From the NCBI GenBank assembly GCA_016935815.1, contig JAFGQH010000048.1, forward strand, positions 1-45,349: DNA of 45,349 nt, written 5' to 3'. The position numbers were made by a program, and so were the translations under genes. Positions 14,037 to 23,670 of the stretch are shown here, in pieces. The notes under the pieces were generated by a model. It ran no database searches. It was not told the origin of the DNA and saw only the letters and a list, made by a program, of their open reading frames with translations. Source of the DNA: Bacilli bacterium (GTDB taxonomy: Bacteria; Bacillota_I; Bacilli_A; Izemoplasmatales; Hujiaoplasmataceae). How positions within the stretch are numbered: position 1 is the first letter of the stretch; each line of letters starts with the position of its first letter.

Positions 14037-14894
14037 CTATTTAAATAAGGTTTCATTAAGTTGCAATTCCAAGATGAAATCCTTGATGTCTCTGAGTTCT
14101 TCTTGATACTCCTGCAAAATAGATTCGTCAACTGTTTTGAAGGGTTTGATATCAAAATAATCGATTCTGGAATCAATAGCGATATAGAGTCTGTGATTCA
14201 GAAACGAGAAGGTAATTTTATTAAAGTATTTCCGGTCCATTTGAATCAAACGTTCCATCAACTGTGGAGTCAAGATGTAAAAGGCTTCATGATCATCTTC
14301 TGCATATACCTTCAAGCTCGAATTGAATTCAATACTCTCCATCTTAATTTTATGGAATTTGCTGAAAGGTCGGAATTGCATCGGTTGCAACAACAATAGA
14401 TTATTTCGGAATATTTTCGGAAAATCAAACTCATAGAATCTACCTTGAAAAACGGTCACAGTCGTAGTGGTTTTCCCATTGCTATGTACTTCTCTTTGTA
14501 AGACATCACTGCAACGGAAACTGACGTTTTCAAACATCCCACGTATCATATCTTCGCTATGATAACGATCGCGTTTGAATAACAGACCAGATGCGATGAC
14601 TTCATCCTCGGAAAATCCGCGATCATAATAATAACTGCTATCAGGGAATATTTTCTTCATCTCTTGAGTGACATATACCTTTTTGAAGTCATTACTGATC
14701 TTTTTGATTTTCTTAGAATAATAACCAGCATAAAAAGCGCCTCCCAAAAACGGAAACGCAATCAATACGAATGCGACAGGTCCAATTGCCATACCCAATG
14801 GAATATAGGATATGAAAGCAATACCGGTAATAACATATCCCAATATGATTTGGTGTTCGTATTTTGCTTTTTTTTCATTGATTTCTTTGTACAT
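14037..14894 (-). CDS. DUF3137 family membrane protein
   Basis: 285 residues. Two membrane helices (about 16-36 and 39-58) are followed by a cytoplasmic beta-rich domain. FSEDEVIASGLLFKRDRYHSED and TVTVFQGRFYEFDFPK fit DUF3137, a family of unknown function. Late segments LRDIKDFILELQ form a helix. GCGAGGAG precedes ATG 14894. It follows a small two-helix protein with a 28-base gap, which suggests a bicistronic unit. Confidence 0.75.
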   Translation of the reverse strand: MYKEINEKKAKYEHQIILGYVITGIAFISYIPLGMAIGPVAFVLIAFPFLGGAFYAGYYSKKIKKISNDFKKVYVTQEMKKIFPDSSYYYDRGFSEDEVIASGLLFKRDRYHSEDMIRGMFENVSFRCSDVLQREVHSNGKTTTTVTVFQGRFYEFDFPKIFRNNLLLLQPMQFRPFSKFHKIKMESIEFNSSLKVYAEDDHEAFYILTPQLMERLIQMDRKYFNKITFSFLNHRLYIAIDSRIDYFDIKPFKTVDESILQEYQEELRDIKDFILELQLNETLFK

Positions 14895-14922
14895 GTCTTA
14901 CTCCTCGCGCTAGGATAGTAGT

Positions 14923-15084
14923 TCACAGGTGGATTCCCCTATTCGGCTTGCGATTCATAGGTTTGCTTGATTTCAAAAACCAAGAGGCAATCAAAACCGT
15001 TATCCAAATAAATACAAAGAGAGGAAATTCTCTTCCAATGAAACATCCCATAAGGACTACTATCATAAATAATGACAGTATCAT
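14923..15084 (-). CDS. Small two-helix membrane protein upstream of the DUF3137 gene
   Basis: About 53 residues from ATG 15084 (MILSLFMIVVLMG). An earlier TTG at 15111 would add nine residues but overlaps a likely promoter (TTGTTT, 17 bases, TACAAT). Two helices separated by GREFP and a basic C-terminus (KSSKPMNRKPNRG) look like a real small membrane protein. The lack of a clear ribosome-binding site lowers confidence. It precedes the DUF3137 gene closely. Confidence 0.4.
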   Translation of the reverse strand: MILSLFMIVVLMGCFIGREFPLFVFIWITVLIASWFLKSSKPMNRKPNRGIHL

Positions 15085-15203
15085 TGTAACAGAAACAGGA
15101 TTTGAAAACAATCATTCAATAAAGAAAGTACTGCTGTTCTTCACAAGAAAAGCATGCACATTTCAGATGCATTACAAATGGAACGAATATTTGATATAGA
15201 CAC

Positions 15204-15232
15204 TTGCATTTTGTTTCTAAAACGATTACAAT
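15204..15232 (+). promoter_or_regulatory. Promoter of the GH3-GH144-LacI operon
   Basis: TTGCAT (15204-15209), 17 bases, TACAAT (15227-15232). The start site near 15239 falls next to the operator. Confidence 0.65.
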
Positions 15233-15242
15233 TGAATCATAG

Positions 15243-15258
15243 ATTGAAACGTTTCAAT
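15243..15258 (+). promoter_or_regulatory. LacI-family operator
   Basis: Perfect 16-base palindrome ATTGAAACGTTTCAAT with a central CG, typical of LacI-family sites. It lies just after the -10 where a bound repressor would block transcription. It shares its ten-base core with the palindrome before the GH94 gene. Confidence 0.8.
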
Positions 15259-15280
15259 AACATACATAGGTTAGGTTTAT

Positions 15281-17434
15281 ATGAATAAGAAAACAGAAGA
15301 AATCGAAATTCGAACTTTACTCAAGACTTTGACCACCAAAGAAAAGATCGGACAATTAATGCAATTGGCTCCATTTTTCTTCATACATGATTTGGAAGTT
15401 GAAGTTGCTGGTCCGTTACGCGAATTAAATTTGGATGCAGACAAAATCTATTTATCTGGCAGCATCCTGGGTGTCGGTTCTCCAGAAGAAATGATTCGAG
15501 TGCAAAAGAAGTACTTAGAACGATCCAGACATAAAATTCCTTTGTTGTTTATGGCCGATGTGATCCATGGATATAAAACTATCTTTCCAGTTCCCATCGC
15601 ACTAGGTGCCACTTTTCACCCGGAACTTGCTGAACTAACAGCCAGAATTTCTGCTCGTGAGGCTTCAACTTCTGGAATTCATGTCACTTTTTCTCCTATG
15701 GCTGACTTGGCTAGAGATCCTCGATGGGGACGTGTTGTAGAAGGGTTTGGAGAAGACCCATATCTGACGGGAACGATGGCTGCTTCCATGGTCAAGGGAT
15801 ATCAAAAAGGGGGTATCAATCAAGACGATGCCCTTGCTAGTTGTATCAAACATTTCGCCGGCTATGGAGCTTCAGAAGCTGGTCGCGATTACAATACAGT
15901 AGATTTATCGAGAATCGCTTTATTCAGCGATTACCTCGAACCGTACAAACGCGCTTTAGATGCTGGGGCAAGATTGGTCATGACGTCATTCAATACTTTG
16001 GACCGGATTCCCGCTACAATCAATCCATTTCTTCTGAGAACAGTCTTAAGAGAAAAATGGAACAGTGGTGCCGTAACCATTTCTGATTATGATTCCTTGG
16101 GGCAGGTCAAAGCTCACGGAGTTGCTCATGACGATCGCGAAATTGCAAAAAAAGGACTGACCGCTGGATTGGATATCGAAATGGCTTCCTCTTCTTATAT
16201 CAATCATTTGGAAGAATTGATTCAAACCAATGAAGTTGATGAGTCACTTTTGGATGAAGCCGTACTTCGAGTGTTACAATTAAAGAAAGATATTGGCTTA
16301 TTCGAGAATCCGTATAAAGGAGCGAATCCAAACAAACACCAGTCAATCGTGTTGTCAAAAGAACATTTGGATCTTTCCTATCGTGTCGCCAAAGAGTCCG
16401 CTGTGCTACTGGAAAATGATGGCATCCTACCTCTATCGAATGATGTTTCTATCGCCTTAGTGGGTCCGTATGCAAACAATAAATCTGTCATTGGACCGTG
16501 GTCATGGCATGGAAAAAGAGATCTTCATAATAGCCTTTATGATGTTTTGAAAGATCGCGTATCATTTACTCATACCTCTGCTGATATAGAAGATTATTCC
16601 AAAGAGGACAAAGCAAAATTACAAACGGCTAGCATCGTCGTTTTGGCTCTTGGAGAACCCGATTATTTCAGTGGTGAGGCTCATTCTAGGAGCGATATAT
16701 CCCTCCCAGATCATCAGGATGACTTCTTTCAGGCCATTCGCAGTATCAATCCGAATACTGTTGTGATACTGTTCAATGGTCGACCACTCCTATTGAATCA
16801 AGTCAAAGAGAGTCGGGCGTTGTTGGAATGCTTCTTCCTTGGCAGCATGTCTTCTGAGGTCATCAAAGATATCCTTTATGGCATTGTCAATCCTTCCGGT
16901 AAGTTACCGATTTCGTTTCCTAGAGCCGTCGGACAAATCCCACTCTACTATAATCATTTGAATACCGGGAGACCATACCATGTTGAAAACAAAAGCAACG
17001 AATATGTATCCAAATACATGGACGTTGTCAATACACCACTTTATCCATTTGGTTATGGTTTGAGTTATACTCAGTTCTTCTATGACAATTTGACTATTTC
17101 AAATGAAATCTTGTGTCCAGATGAAACACTCCATGTCTCAGTTAATTTGACCAACATTGGACAGGTCAAGGGGCAAGAGGTTGTACAACTCTACCTTAGA
17201 GATCACGTGGCAAGAGTATCCAGACCTATTCAGGAATTGAAACGATTCCAAAAAATAGAACTTCAATCAAATGAAACAAAAATGATTCATTTCTACTTAA
17301 CAATCTCCGATTTGCAGTATTCAATGGAAGATGGAGAGATGGTGTACGATCAGGGATTGTTCACTGTTATGGTAGGCTCTTCTTCCACTGATTACTTGGA
17401 GACAACTTTCACATTAAAGGAGAGCCATAAGTAA
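15281..17434 (+). CDS. GH3 family beta-glucosidase, cytoplasmic
   Basis: 717 residues, normal for GH3. The catalytic barrel carries HVTFSPMADLARDPRWGRVVE (about 130-150, a GH3 signature). The nucleophile is Asp269 in VTISDYDSLG. The alpha/beta sandwich domain begins with SAVLLENDGILPL, and a C-terminal fibronectin-like domain contains QEVVQLYLRD. No signal peptide, so it acts inside the cell on imported oligosaccharides. It shares an operon with a GH144-like enzyme and a LacI regulator. In Listeria innocua a GH3 enzyme in a comparable cluster cleaves sophorose and longer beta-1,2-gluco-oligosaccharides, and that is the best guess here. The ribosome-binding site is weak. The next gene starts one base after its stop. 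Confidence 0.93.
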   Translation: MNKKTEEIEIRTLLKTLTTKEKIGQLMQLAPFFFIHDLEVEVAGPLRELNLDADKIYLSGSILGVGSPEEMIRVQKKYLERSRHKIPLLFMADVIHGYKTIFPVPIALGATFHPELAELTARISAREASTSGIHVTFSPMADLARDPRWGRVVEGFGEDPYLTGTMAASMVKGYQKGGINQDDALASCIKHFAGYGASEAGRDYNTVDLSRIALFSDYLEPYKRALDAGARLVMTSFNTLDRIPATINPFLLRTVLREKWNSGAVTISDYDSLGQVKAHGVAHDDREIAKKGLTAGLDIEMASSSYINHLEELIQTNEVDESLLDEAVLRVLQLKKDIGLFENPYKGANPNKHQSIVLSKEHLDLSYRVAKESAVLLENDGILPLSNDVSIALVGPYANNKSVIGPWSWHGKRDLHNSLYDVLKDRVSFTHTSADIEDYSKEDKAKLQTASIVVLALGEPDYFSGEAHSRSDISLPDHQDDFFQAIRSINPNTVVILFNGRPLLLNQVKESRALLECFFLGSMSSEVIKDILYGIVNPSGKLPISFPRAVGQIPLYYNHLNTGRPYHVENKSNEYVSKYMDVVNTPLYPFGYGLSYTQFFYDNLTISNEILCPDETLHVSVNLTNIGQVKGQEVVQLYLRDHVARVSRPIQELKRFQKIELQSNETKMIHFYLTISDLQYSMEDGEMVYDQGLFTVMVGSSSTDYLETTFTLKESHK

Positions 17435-17435
17435 T

Positions 17436-18668
17436 ATGTCGATTTTTGATCAAGAACTAGTTGCTTGTTTTCGATTTTTTTACGAACAAGCCAATCATGA
17501 TATCCATTCCAAAGGATTCGGATTGATTCGAGACAACACCAAAGAAACTATCAGAGCTTCCATCGCTTCTGTCGGATTTGGATTATCCATGTATGTCATT
17601 GGAGTGGAAAATGGATACCTCTCAAAAGAGGAAGCGATATTGCTCGTCAAAGGAACATTCCACACCTTTTTGGAACATGTGGATCATTTTCACGGATTCT
17701 TTCCTCATTTTTTAGAGATGGATAGTGCGAAACGATACAAGAAATGTGAGTATTCCACCATTGATTCAGTACTCTTTTATTGTGGTGCAATCACTTGTGA
17801 CTCCTATTTCGATGATGCAGAAATCCATACTCTATTCAATCGTCTGTTCGAACGATGGGATTTTAACCCATTCATCAAGACATATCAAGGCAAGCAAGTT
17901 GTTACTATGGCATACAACCCTCTGACCGATGGGGATTATCGAGGAGAGGACAGTCCATGGATCTATCAATGGAGCACCTATGCAGAACAATTAGCTATGT
18001 ATGTTTTAGCCGCCGCAACTGACAATGTGTCTGATGATTTGGCTCAAACGCTCTACAATAATATTGACAAAACAATAGGAAGTTATGGAGATTATAAATA
18101 TATCTATTGTCCTTCCAATGCTTTGTTCACATACCAATATGCCCACGCATGGGTAGATTTCGGATCATACTTAGCTACGGACTCTCTTGATTGGTTTGAA
18201 AACTCAAGAATTGCCACCCTAGCAAACCGTCAATTCTGCATTGATCATAAAGATATCTACCCGATTTTTAATGAACATGCCTGGGGGCTCACAGCTGGAC
18301 TAACACCAAAAGGATATCGAAATCAATGCATATTGCCGAATCCGTTTAAGGACCCAGAAAATCATATTTATGGAGTGTTGACTCCATCTGGACCGATTGG
18401 TTCTTTACCATTTTCCCCTATAGAAGTTCATGACTATGTATCTTATATCATCACTCGATATCCGGATTCCTTCGGCCATTACGGCTTTGCGGATGGGATC
18501 GCAGAACAAAATGGTTCCGTGTGGATTTCAGATGATTATATTGGTATCAACAAAGGCATTAGCGGTTTGATGATTGCCAATTATCAAAGCCGTATCATCT
18601 GGGATGTTTTCATGAAACATCCGTTGATTCAAAAAGCCATTCAGAAACTCAATTTTAGAAAGAAGTGA
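17436..18668 (+). CDS. Cytoplasmic GH144-like (glycoamylase-type) beta-1,2-glucan enzyme
   Basis: 410 residues, no signal peptide. It belongs to the (alpha/alpha)6 glycoamylase-like family COG5368/GH144. Diagnostic stretches are GFGLIRDNTKETIRASIASV near the N-terminus, HGFFPHFLEMDSA (about 87-100), STIDSVLFYCGA, and at the end IGINKGISGLMIANYQS. It is clearly paralogous to the secreted lipoprotein at 34.5 kb. Characterised GH144 members are endo-beta-1,2-glucanases or release sophorose from chain ends. As the cytoplasmic copy it probably trims imported oligosaccharides. AAGGAG lies within the end of the GH3 gene. Exact mode of action is not visible. Confidence 0.82.
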   Translation: MSIFDQELVACFRFFYEQANHDIHSKGFGLIRDNTKETIRASIASVGFGLSMYVIGVENGYLSKEEAILLVKGTFHTFLEHVDHFHGFFPHFLEMDSAKRYKKCEYSTIDSVLFYCGAITCDSYFDDAEIHTLFNRLFERWDFNPFIKTYQGKQVVTMAYNPLTDGDYRGEDSPWIYQWSTYAEQLAMYVLAAATDNVSDDLAQTLYNNIDKTIGSYGDYKYIYCPSNALFTYQYAHAWVDFGSYLATDSLDWFENSRIATLANRQFCIDHKDIYPIFNEHAWGLTAGLTPKGYRNQCILPNPFKDPENHIYGVLTPSGPIGSLPFSPIEVHDYVSYIITRYPDSFGHYGFADGIAEQNGSVWISDDYIGINKGISGLMIANYQSRIIWDVFMKHPLIQKAIQKLNFRKK

Positions 18669-18672
18669 TACT

Positions 18673-19629
18673 GTGCCAACCATCAAAGACGTTGCAAGAA
18701 TAGCGAACTGTTCTATCTCTACTGTATCCTATGCATTGAACAATGATAGGAGAATACCTGAAAAAACCGCAAACCGAATCAAGAAAATCGCAGACGACCT
18801 GGGATATCTTCCTTCGGCAGCTGCAAGAAACCTGAAAAAACAGAATACCAATACCGTCTTGGTCGCCATTTCGGATTTTGGTGGGCCTGTTTACCACGAG
18901 CTACTAGACGGGATTCATCACAAGCTAGGAAAGAACAAATATACGATGATTGTATCAACCGGTTTTTCAACGGAAAACCTGCTAAAAGAGAAAACGGTTG
19001 ATGGAGCGATCATCTCCGATATCAATATTACCAATAAAACCCTCAAGCAAGTATCCAAAACATTTCGCCCAATTATCATCCTCGATCGTAGTTTGGATGA
19101 TGAGAATATTTTTGACATGACCATTGACAATCATAACGCCATGTATCGCCTGACAAATGACGTTCTTTCAAAAGGTTATCGAAAGATTGCATTTGTCCAC
19201 GGTGTTAAAAAAACGTTTGACAACGAATCCCGTTTCGCAGGATTCAATCACGCATTGAATGAACATGGATTATCCGTCTATCAAGAGTTCGTGGGCAACT
19301 TTACAAAACCATCCGGTCAGAAAATCGCCCAAGAAATTCTAAATCAGAACGAACAACCAGACATGATCGTTTGTGCAAACGATGAAATGGCATTGGGAAT
19401 CATGGAGACACTTCAAATAAACGGCAAGAACATCCCAGGGGATTATGGTGTGTCAGGGTTTGACGATATCGAGTTATCTCGCTATTTTAAGCCATCATTA
19501 ACCTCCGTAAGAATTAATCGATTCAGTTGGGGAGAGCGAATTGCAGATACATTGATTCATCTGATGAAGAGTGAATCTACTTCTGCTCAGAAAGCGCATG
19601 GAGAACTAATAATTCGAGAATCATATTGA
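18673..19629 (+). CDS. LacI-family transcriptional regulator
   Basis: 318 residues from GTG 18673, four bases after the previous stop. The N-terminal helix-turn-helix TIKDVARIANCSISTVSYAL and hinge (YLPSAAARNLKKQ) are textbook LacI. The periplasmic-binding-protein-like effector domain fills the rest, ending DIELSRYFKPSLTSVRIN. The hinge usually inserts at a central CG, matching the CG at the centre of GAAACGTTTC palindromes before its own operon and the GH94 operon. It is therefore the likely local repressor of both, released by a beta-gluco-oligosaccharide. Confidence 0.93.
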   Translation: MPTIKDVARIANCSISTVSYALNNDRRIPEKTANRIKKIADDLGYLPSAAARNLKKQNTNTVLVAISDFGGPVYHELLDGIHHKLGKNKYTMIVSTGFSTENLLKEKTVDGAIISDINITNKTLKQVSKTFRPIIILDRSLDDENIFDMTIDNHNAMYRLTNDVLSKGYRKIAFVHGVKKTFDNESRFAGFNHALNEHGLSVYQEFVGNFTKPSGQKIAQEILNQNEQPDMIVCANDEMALGIMETLQINGKNIPGDYGVSGFDDIELSRYFKPSLTSVRINRFSWGERIADTLIHLMKSESTSAQKAHGELIIRESY

Positions 19630-19690
19630 AAGAATCAGCGTAAAAAACAAGTAAAAAAAAATAAAACAACTTTTAAATTGGTAAATAGAG

Positions 19691-19704
19691 TGGAAACGCT
19701 TGCA
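19691..19704 (+). promoter_or_regulatory. cre-like site overlapping the -35 of the GH94 operon
   Basis: TGGAAACGCTTGCA fits the CcpA consensus TGWAARCGYTWNCA at 13 of 14 positions. It overlaps the -35 hexamer, suggesting catabolite repression. It may instead be a second weak site for the local LacI protein. Confidence 0.5.
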
Positions 19705-19728
19705 TATGAAATATTCTTATGCTATAAT
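19700..19728 (+). promoter_or_regulatory. Promoter of the GH94-transport operon
   Basis: TTGCAT (19700-19705), 17 bases, TATAAT (19723-19728, perfect -10). Confidence 0.75.
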
Positions 19729-19741
19729 TTAATTGATTTAG

Positions 19742-19761
19742 TTATCGAAACGTTTCGATAA
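19742..19761 (+). promoter_or_regulatory. LacI-family operator before the GH94 gene
   Basis: Perfect 20-base palindrome TTATCGAAACGTTTCGATAA, placed just downstream of the predicted start site as in the first operon. Confidence 0.82.
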
Positions 19762-19777
19762 ATGAAAGGGGACAAAC

Positions 19778-22171
19778 GTGCTTAAGAACAAATATGGTTA
19801 TTTTTCAGAAGATGGAAAGAGCTACATAATTACCAACCCTCGAACACCAAAACCTTGGGTGAATGTCATATCCAATGGCGATTACGCCTTTATGGTATCT
19901 CAAACGGGAGGGGGTTGCTCCTGGAGAGGAAACTCCGTACAAAACAGATTGACCCGTCTATACCAGGACATCATCAAAGACAATTACGGAAAATACTACT
20001 ATCTTAGAGATCTCGAAACCAACGACTTTTGGTCCCTCACCTACCAACCTGTTCAAAAAGAGTACCAATATTTTGAAGTAATACACGGAATCGGATATTC
20101 CGTATTCAAATACCAAGTATCAGACATCTATACCGAACTCAAGGTATTTGCAGTACCGGGCCACCCAATGGAACTCGCCGAAATCAAAATAGAAAACAAA
20201 GGAAAGAAATCAAGAAAACTGGATTTGACTTCCTATTTTGAATGGGAAGCAGGTATTCATCCTGGTGAACATCGAGAATTCCATAAATTATTTATGGAAA
20301 CATTCTTTGAACCGGACAGAAACGCTATCAAACTCAGTAAATACAATTGGGGTTTCAACGATAAAAACGGTTTGCATAACAATGTGGATTGGGATTTCAT
20401 CGGATTCCACGCTGTTAGCGAGCCAGTCAAATCGTATGAAACTGACAAAGAAAACTTCGTAGGAATGTATCATTCCGAACACAATCCAAATGCCATGCAT
20501 CAAGAATCATTATCCAACAGCGCTGGAAGATTTGGCGATCCTTGTGGTTCCTTGCAAGTGGAAATCCAATTGGACCCGGGAGAATCAAAAATCGTTGTGT
20601 ACTCTCTAGGTATGACGCAACTGGGTAAAAAGGAAGTACCGGGAATCGATTTGGAATTCGAAGATCCGAATCCTCTGATTGATGCCTATACCAATCCTGA
20701 AGGTTCTCTAAAAGCATTTGCGGCAGTGACAGAGTTTTGGAATGAACTAATTTTAGGAGACCAAGTGAAAACACCGGATCCCGCATTCGATATCATGACC
20801 AATGCATTTGCTAAATATCAAGCTATCAGTTGTCGTATTTGGGGAAAAACAGCTTATTATCAAACAAGTGGAGGTTATGGGTTCCGAGATCAATTACAGG
20901 ATTCTCTCGTATTCTTGGAAGCAAAACCAGAACTCACCAAAGAACAATTGTTACTACACGCCAAACACCAGTTTAAAGAAGGTGATGTACAACATTGGTT
21001 CGTTACCTATCAAGGATGGGGACCAAGAACTAACTGCAGTGATGATTTGCTATGGATGCCATTCATCTTATATTACTATTTGGAAGAGACATTGGATTTT
21101 TCGATTCTAGAAGAGAATATTTCATTTTTAGATGGAGGTCCTTCTTCTCTCTATGATCATTGTAAACGTGCAATCGACAAAGCTTTGACCCGTTTCTCGC
21201 ATCGTGATGTTCCATTGATGGGTAGTCACGATTGGAATGATGGTTTGAGCGCTGTCGGTTATCAGATGAAAGGCGAGTCTTTCTGGATGTCCACTTTCCT
21301 GTATATGGTTTTAAATCAGTTTGCATTTATCGCGAATCACCAAAAGGATCATGATTATGCAACCTTATGTTTGGACCAAGCTAAAAAAATCCAAACCACA
21401 TTCAATGAATATGGTTGGGATGGATCTTGGTATTTACAGGCAACGAATGACAATGGTTTGAAGATCGGTTCCAAAGACTCTGAAGAAGGAAAGATATTCT
21501 TGATGCCGAATTCTTGGGCTATCATCTCCGAAATCATACCCGAAAACAGAATCAAGACCGTTATCGAATCAATTCAGACACATCTTTTAAAAGAACATGG
21601 TACTCTGCTCAATTATCCCGCATTCACCCAACCTAGATCCGATATCGGTTATGTAACTAGATACGCTCCTGGATTGCGTGAAAACGGTGGTGTATATACT
21701 CATGCAGCAACTTGGGCAGTATCTGCTTTTGCAAAAGCTGGATATCCGGAATTGGCTTATCAAGCCTATCAAGGAATCTGCCCGCCGAATCGAACAAAAG
21801 ATCCGGATGACTATATGGCAGAGCCGTATGTGACTTGCGGAAACTCCGACGGACCACTATCACCAATGTTCGGACGCGGTGGTTGGAGTTGGTATACCGG
21901 TTCCGCTCAATGGTTACACCGAATCGCAGTCAATGATATCATTGGAGTGAAAGCTTCATTTGATGGATTGATCGTTGAACCGCATTTACCAAAGGATTGG
22001 AAAGAAGCGACATATTCTCGAAAATTCAGAGGATCGGAATATCATTTCACAATCCGAAAAGGTGAGCATCCACAAATTTTGGTGGATGGAAAACCTGTAA
22101 CCGGAAACACCATACCAGATTATAAGGATAATACAATACATAAAATAGAAGTTATAGTTAAAGGAGAGTAA
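19778..22171 (+). CDS. GH94 family disaccharide/oligosaccharide phosphorylase
   Basis: 797 residues from GTG 19778 with AAAGGGG upstream. An N-terminal beta-sandwich begins with WVNVISNGDYAFMVSQTGGG. The catalytic (alpha/alpha)6 domain holds GSHDWNDG, whose first Asp (485) is the family's general acid, and YVTRYAPGLRENGGVYTHAA, a GH94 signature with phosphate-site residues. GPRTNCSDDLLWMPF is also typical. GH94 enzymes use phosphate to split beta-glucosides to glucose 1-phosphate, saving ATP. The length resembles cellobiose or laminaribiose phosphorylases more than the about 1100-residue beta-1,2-oligoglucan phosphorylases. The substrate may therefore be sophorose or another disaccharide. It heads the transport operon, with four bases to the next gene. 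Confidence 0.9.
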   Translation: MLKNKYGYFSEDGKSYIITNPRTPKPWVNVISNGDYAFMVSQTGGGCSWRGNSVQNRLTRLYQDIIKDNYGKYYYLRDLETNDFWSLTYQPVQKEYQYFEVIHGIGYSVFKYQVSDIYTELKVFAVPGHPMELAEIKIENKGKKSRKLDLTSYFEWEAGIHPGEHREFHKLFMETFFEPDRNAIKLSKYNWGFNDKNGLHNNVDWDFIGFHAVSEPVKSYETDKENFVGMYHSEHNPNAMHQESLSNSAGRFGDPCGSLQVEIQLDPGESKIVVYSLGMTQLGKKEVPGIDLEFEDPNPLIDAYTNPEGSLKAFAAVTEFWNELILGDQVKTPDPAFDIMTNAFAKYQAISCRIWGKTAYYQTSGGYGFRDQLQDSLVFLEAKPELTKEQLLLHAKHQFKEGDVQHWFVTYQGWGPRTNCSDDLLWMPFILYYYLEETLDFSILEENISFLDGGPSSLYDHCKRAIDKALTRFSHRDVPLMGSHDWNDGLSAVGYQMKGESFWMSTFLYMVLNQFAFIANHQKDHDYATLCLDQAKKIQTTFNEYGWDGSWYLQATNDNGLKIGSKDSEEGKIFLMPNSWAIISEIIPENRIKTVIESIQTHLLKEHGTLLNYPAFTQPRSDIGYVTRYAPGLRENGGVYTHAATWAVSAFAKAGYPELAYQAYQGICPPNRTKDPDDYMAEPYVTCGNSDGPLSPMFGRGGWSWYTGSAQWLHRIAVNDIIGVKASFDGLIVEPHLPKDWKEATYSRKFRGSEYHFTIRKGEHPQILVDGKPVTGNTIPDYKDNTIHKIEVIVKGE

Positions 22172-22175
22172 ACAA

Positions 22176-23648
22176 ATGAAGAAATTATTGGCACTATTAA
22201 TAATATCGGTATTCGGGTTAGCACTCATATCTTGTTCTGGAACAACAATCTCAACGCTGATTACCACAGGTTCCAGTACCACTGGTACAGATAACACAGG
22301 AGAAACAACGACAATCTCCCATGATCCAGTCACGATTACTTATGCAGCCTGGAACCTGGGAACTGTGGATTCTCTTAATCTCGAACGCCTGATGATTGAA
22401 GCGTTTATGGAGGAATACCCATGGATTACTGTGGAGATCATTGAACGACCGAAAGTTACAGACCCATCAGGAACATCAGAAATCGACCAGAATTGGAATG
22501 AGTTTTTGGGAGCAAGAGCTGCTCAAGGAACATTACCTGATGTGTACTTCACCGATTCCACTGAAACTACGATTATGAACAACTGGGCAAAAGATGTTAC
22601 AACAATCGCTCATAACGATCCGGAATTCATGAACATTTCCGAAGACATCCGTGAAGCCGCGAACTATGGAGGCAAATTGATGGCCTTGCCATATGCAGTA
22701 TATTATTTCGGCTACTACATCAATAAGACCTTGTTTGATGATTACAATGCAGACTATCCTGTCTTTGAAGATACCTTTGATGAATTCATGGACAAAGTAG
22801 GCGATGTCGCCAACCAAACCGTTACCAATGGAACCGGTGTTGCTGGTATCGTTGGAATCAACAGAATGTTGGAATGGTATCCTGCACAGTTGAACCCTGA
22901 CTTGGGCTGGTATACCTATGATGGTGAGCAATTAAACCTGAATGGCAGCGAATTTGAAACCACATTGAATCTCTATCAAAGTCTGATGCAAGATAAAACC
23001 TTGATCTATGATGCGATGACTCCGGAAGAACAATTGGCAGCTTTTGGAACAACCAATACTTGGGAATCCAGCCAATTAGCAGCGTACTTCGAATATACTC
23101 CAATCATCGGATCCATGGTGAATTATGATTTCGATATCGACTTCATCGGTACTCCTGGGACCGATGCAGCACACCAAATTCCCGTAGTACTTGATTTGAT
23201 GTGTGTCGCCAGCACAACCCAACATTTGAATGAAGCCTATCTTTTAGCGAAATGGATGTCATTCGGGAAAGACGGTTATCTGAAACGAATAGAACTTTCA
23301 ACTACCGTAGAAGGAATCAACCCATTGAATATGACTCCTCTTCAACCAGATGCGGATCTATTGGATGCATTCTTCAATATTTATCCAACATTCACTGAAT
23401 TCCGTAAAGTTGTGGAATATGGAGATTACATCATCGAACCAAACAAATACGTACCTGGATATATCAAAGCTAGATGGAATGCAGATTATGATGCAGAACG
23501 CACTGTTGGTCAAATGTTCGATTTAGTCGCTTCTGGACAGGTTAATTATGCAGATGTCAAAGAACAATGGAACTCCATTGCAAATAATGCATTAGCTTTG
23601 GCTAGACAATCCGTCTTTGATAAACTAGGAGTATCAGAAACACAATAA
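22176..23648 (+). CDS. ABC transporter sugar-binding lipoprotein (family 1)
   Basis: 490 residues. The lipobox LALISC and a Thr/Ser-rich linker (about 22-50) precede a periplasmic-type binding fold: VTITYAAWNLGT at the start, LPDVYFTDST, LMALPYAVYYFGYYINKTLFDDY, and a C-terminal helical part. AAAGGAG stands before ATG 22176. It should catch gluco-oligosaccharides on the membrane surface for import. Its partner permeases could be the pair just downstream or, more interestingly, the pair at 32.7-34.5 kb. Confidence 0.9.
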   Translation: MKKLLALLIISVFGLALISCSGTTISTLITTGSSTTGTDNTGETTTISHDPVTITYAAWNLGTVDSLNLERLMIEAFMEEYPWITVEIIERPKVTDPSGTSEIDQNWNEFLGARAAQGTLPDVYFTDSTETTIMNNWAKDVTTIAHNDPEFMNISEDIREAANYGGKLMALPYAVYYFGYYINKTLFDDYNADYPVFEDTFDEFMDKVGDVANQTVTNGTGVAGIVGINRMLEWYPAQLNPDLGWYTYDGEQLNLNGSEFETTLNLYQSLMQDKTLIYDAMTPEEQLAAFGTTNTWESSQLAAYFEYTPIIGSMVNYDFDIDFIGTPGTDAAHQIPVVLDLMCVASTTQHLNEAYLLAKWMSFGKDGYLKRIELSTTVEGINPLNMTPLQPDADLLDAFFNIYPTFTEFRKVVEYGDYIIEPNKYVPGYIKARWNADYDAERTVGQMFDLVASGQVNYADVKEQWNSIANNALALARQSVFDKLGVSETQ

Positions 23649-23670
23649 ACGATAGGGGGAGAACAAACAA

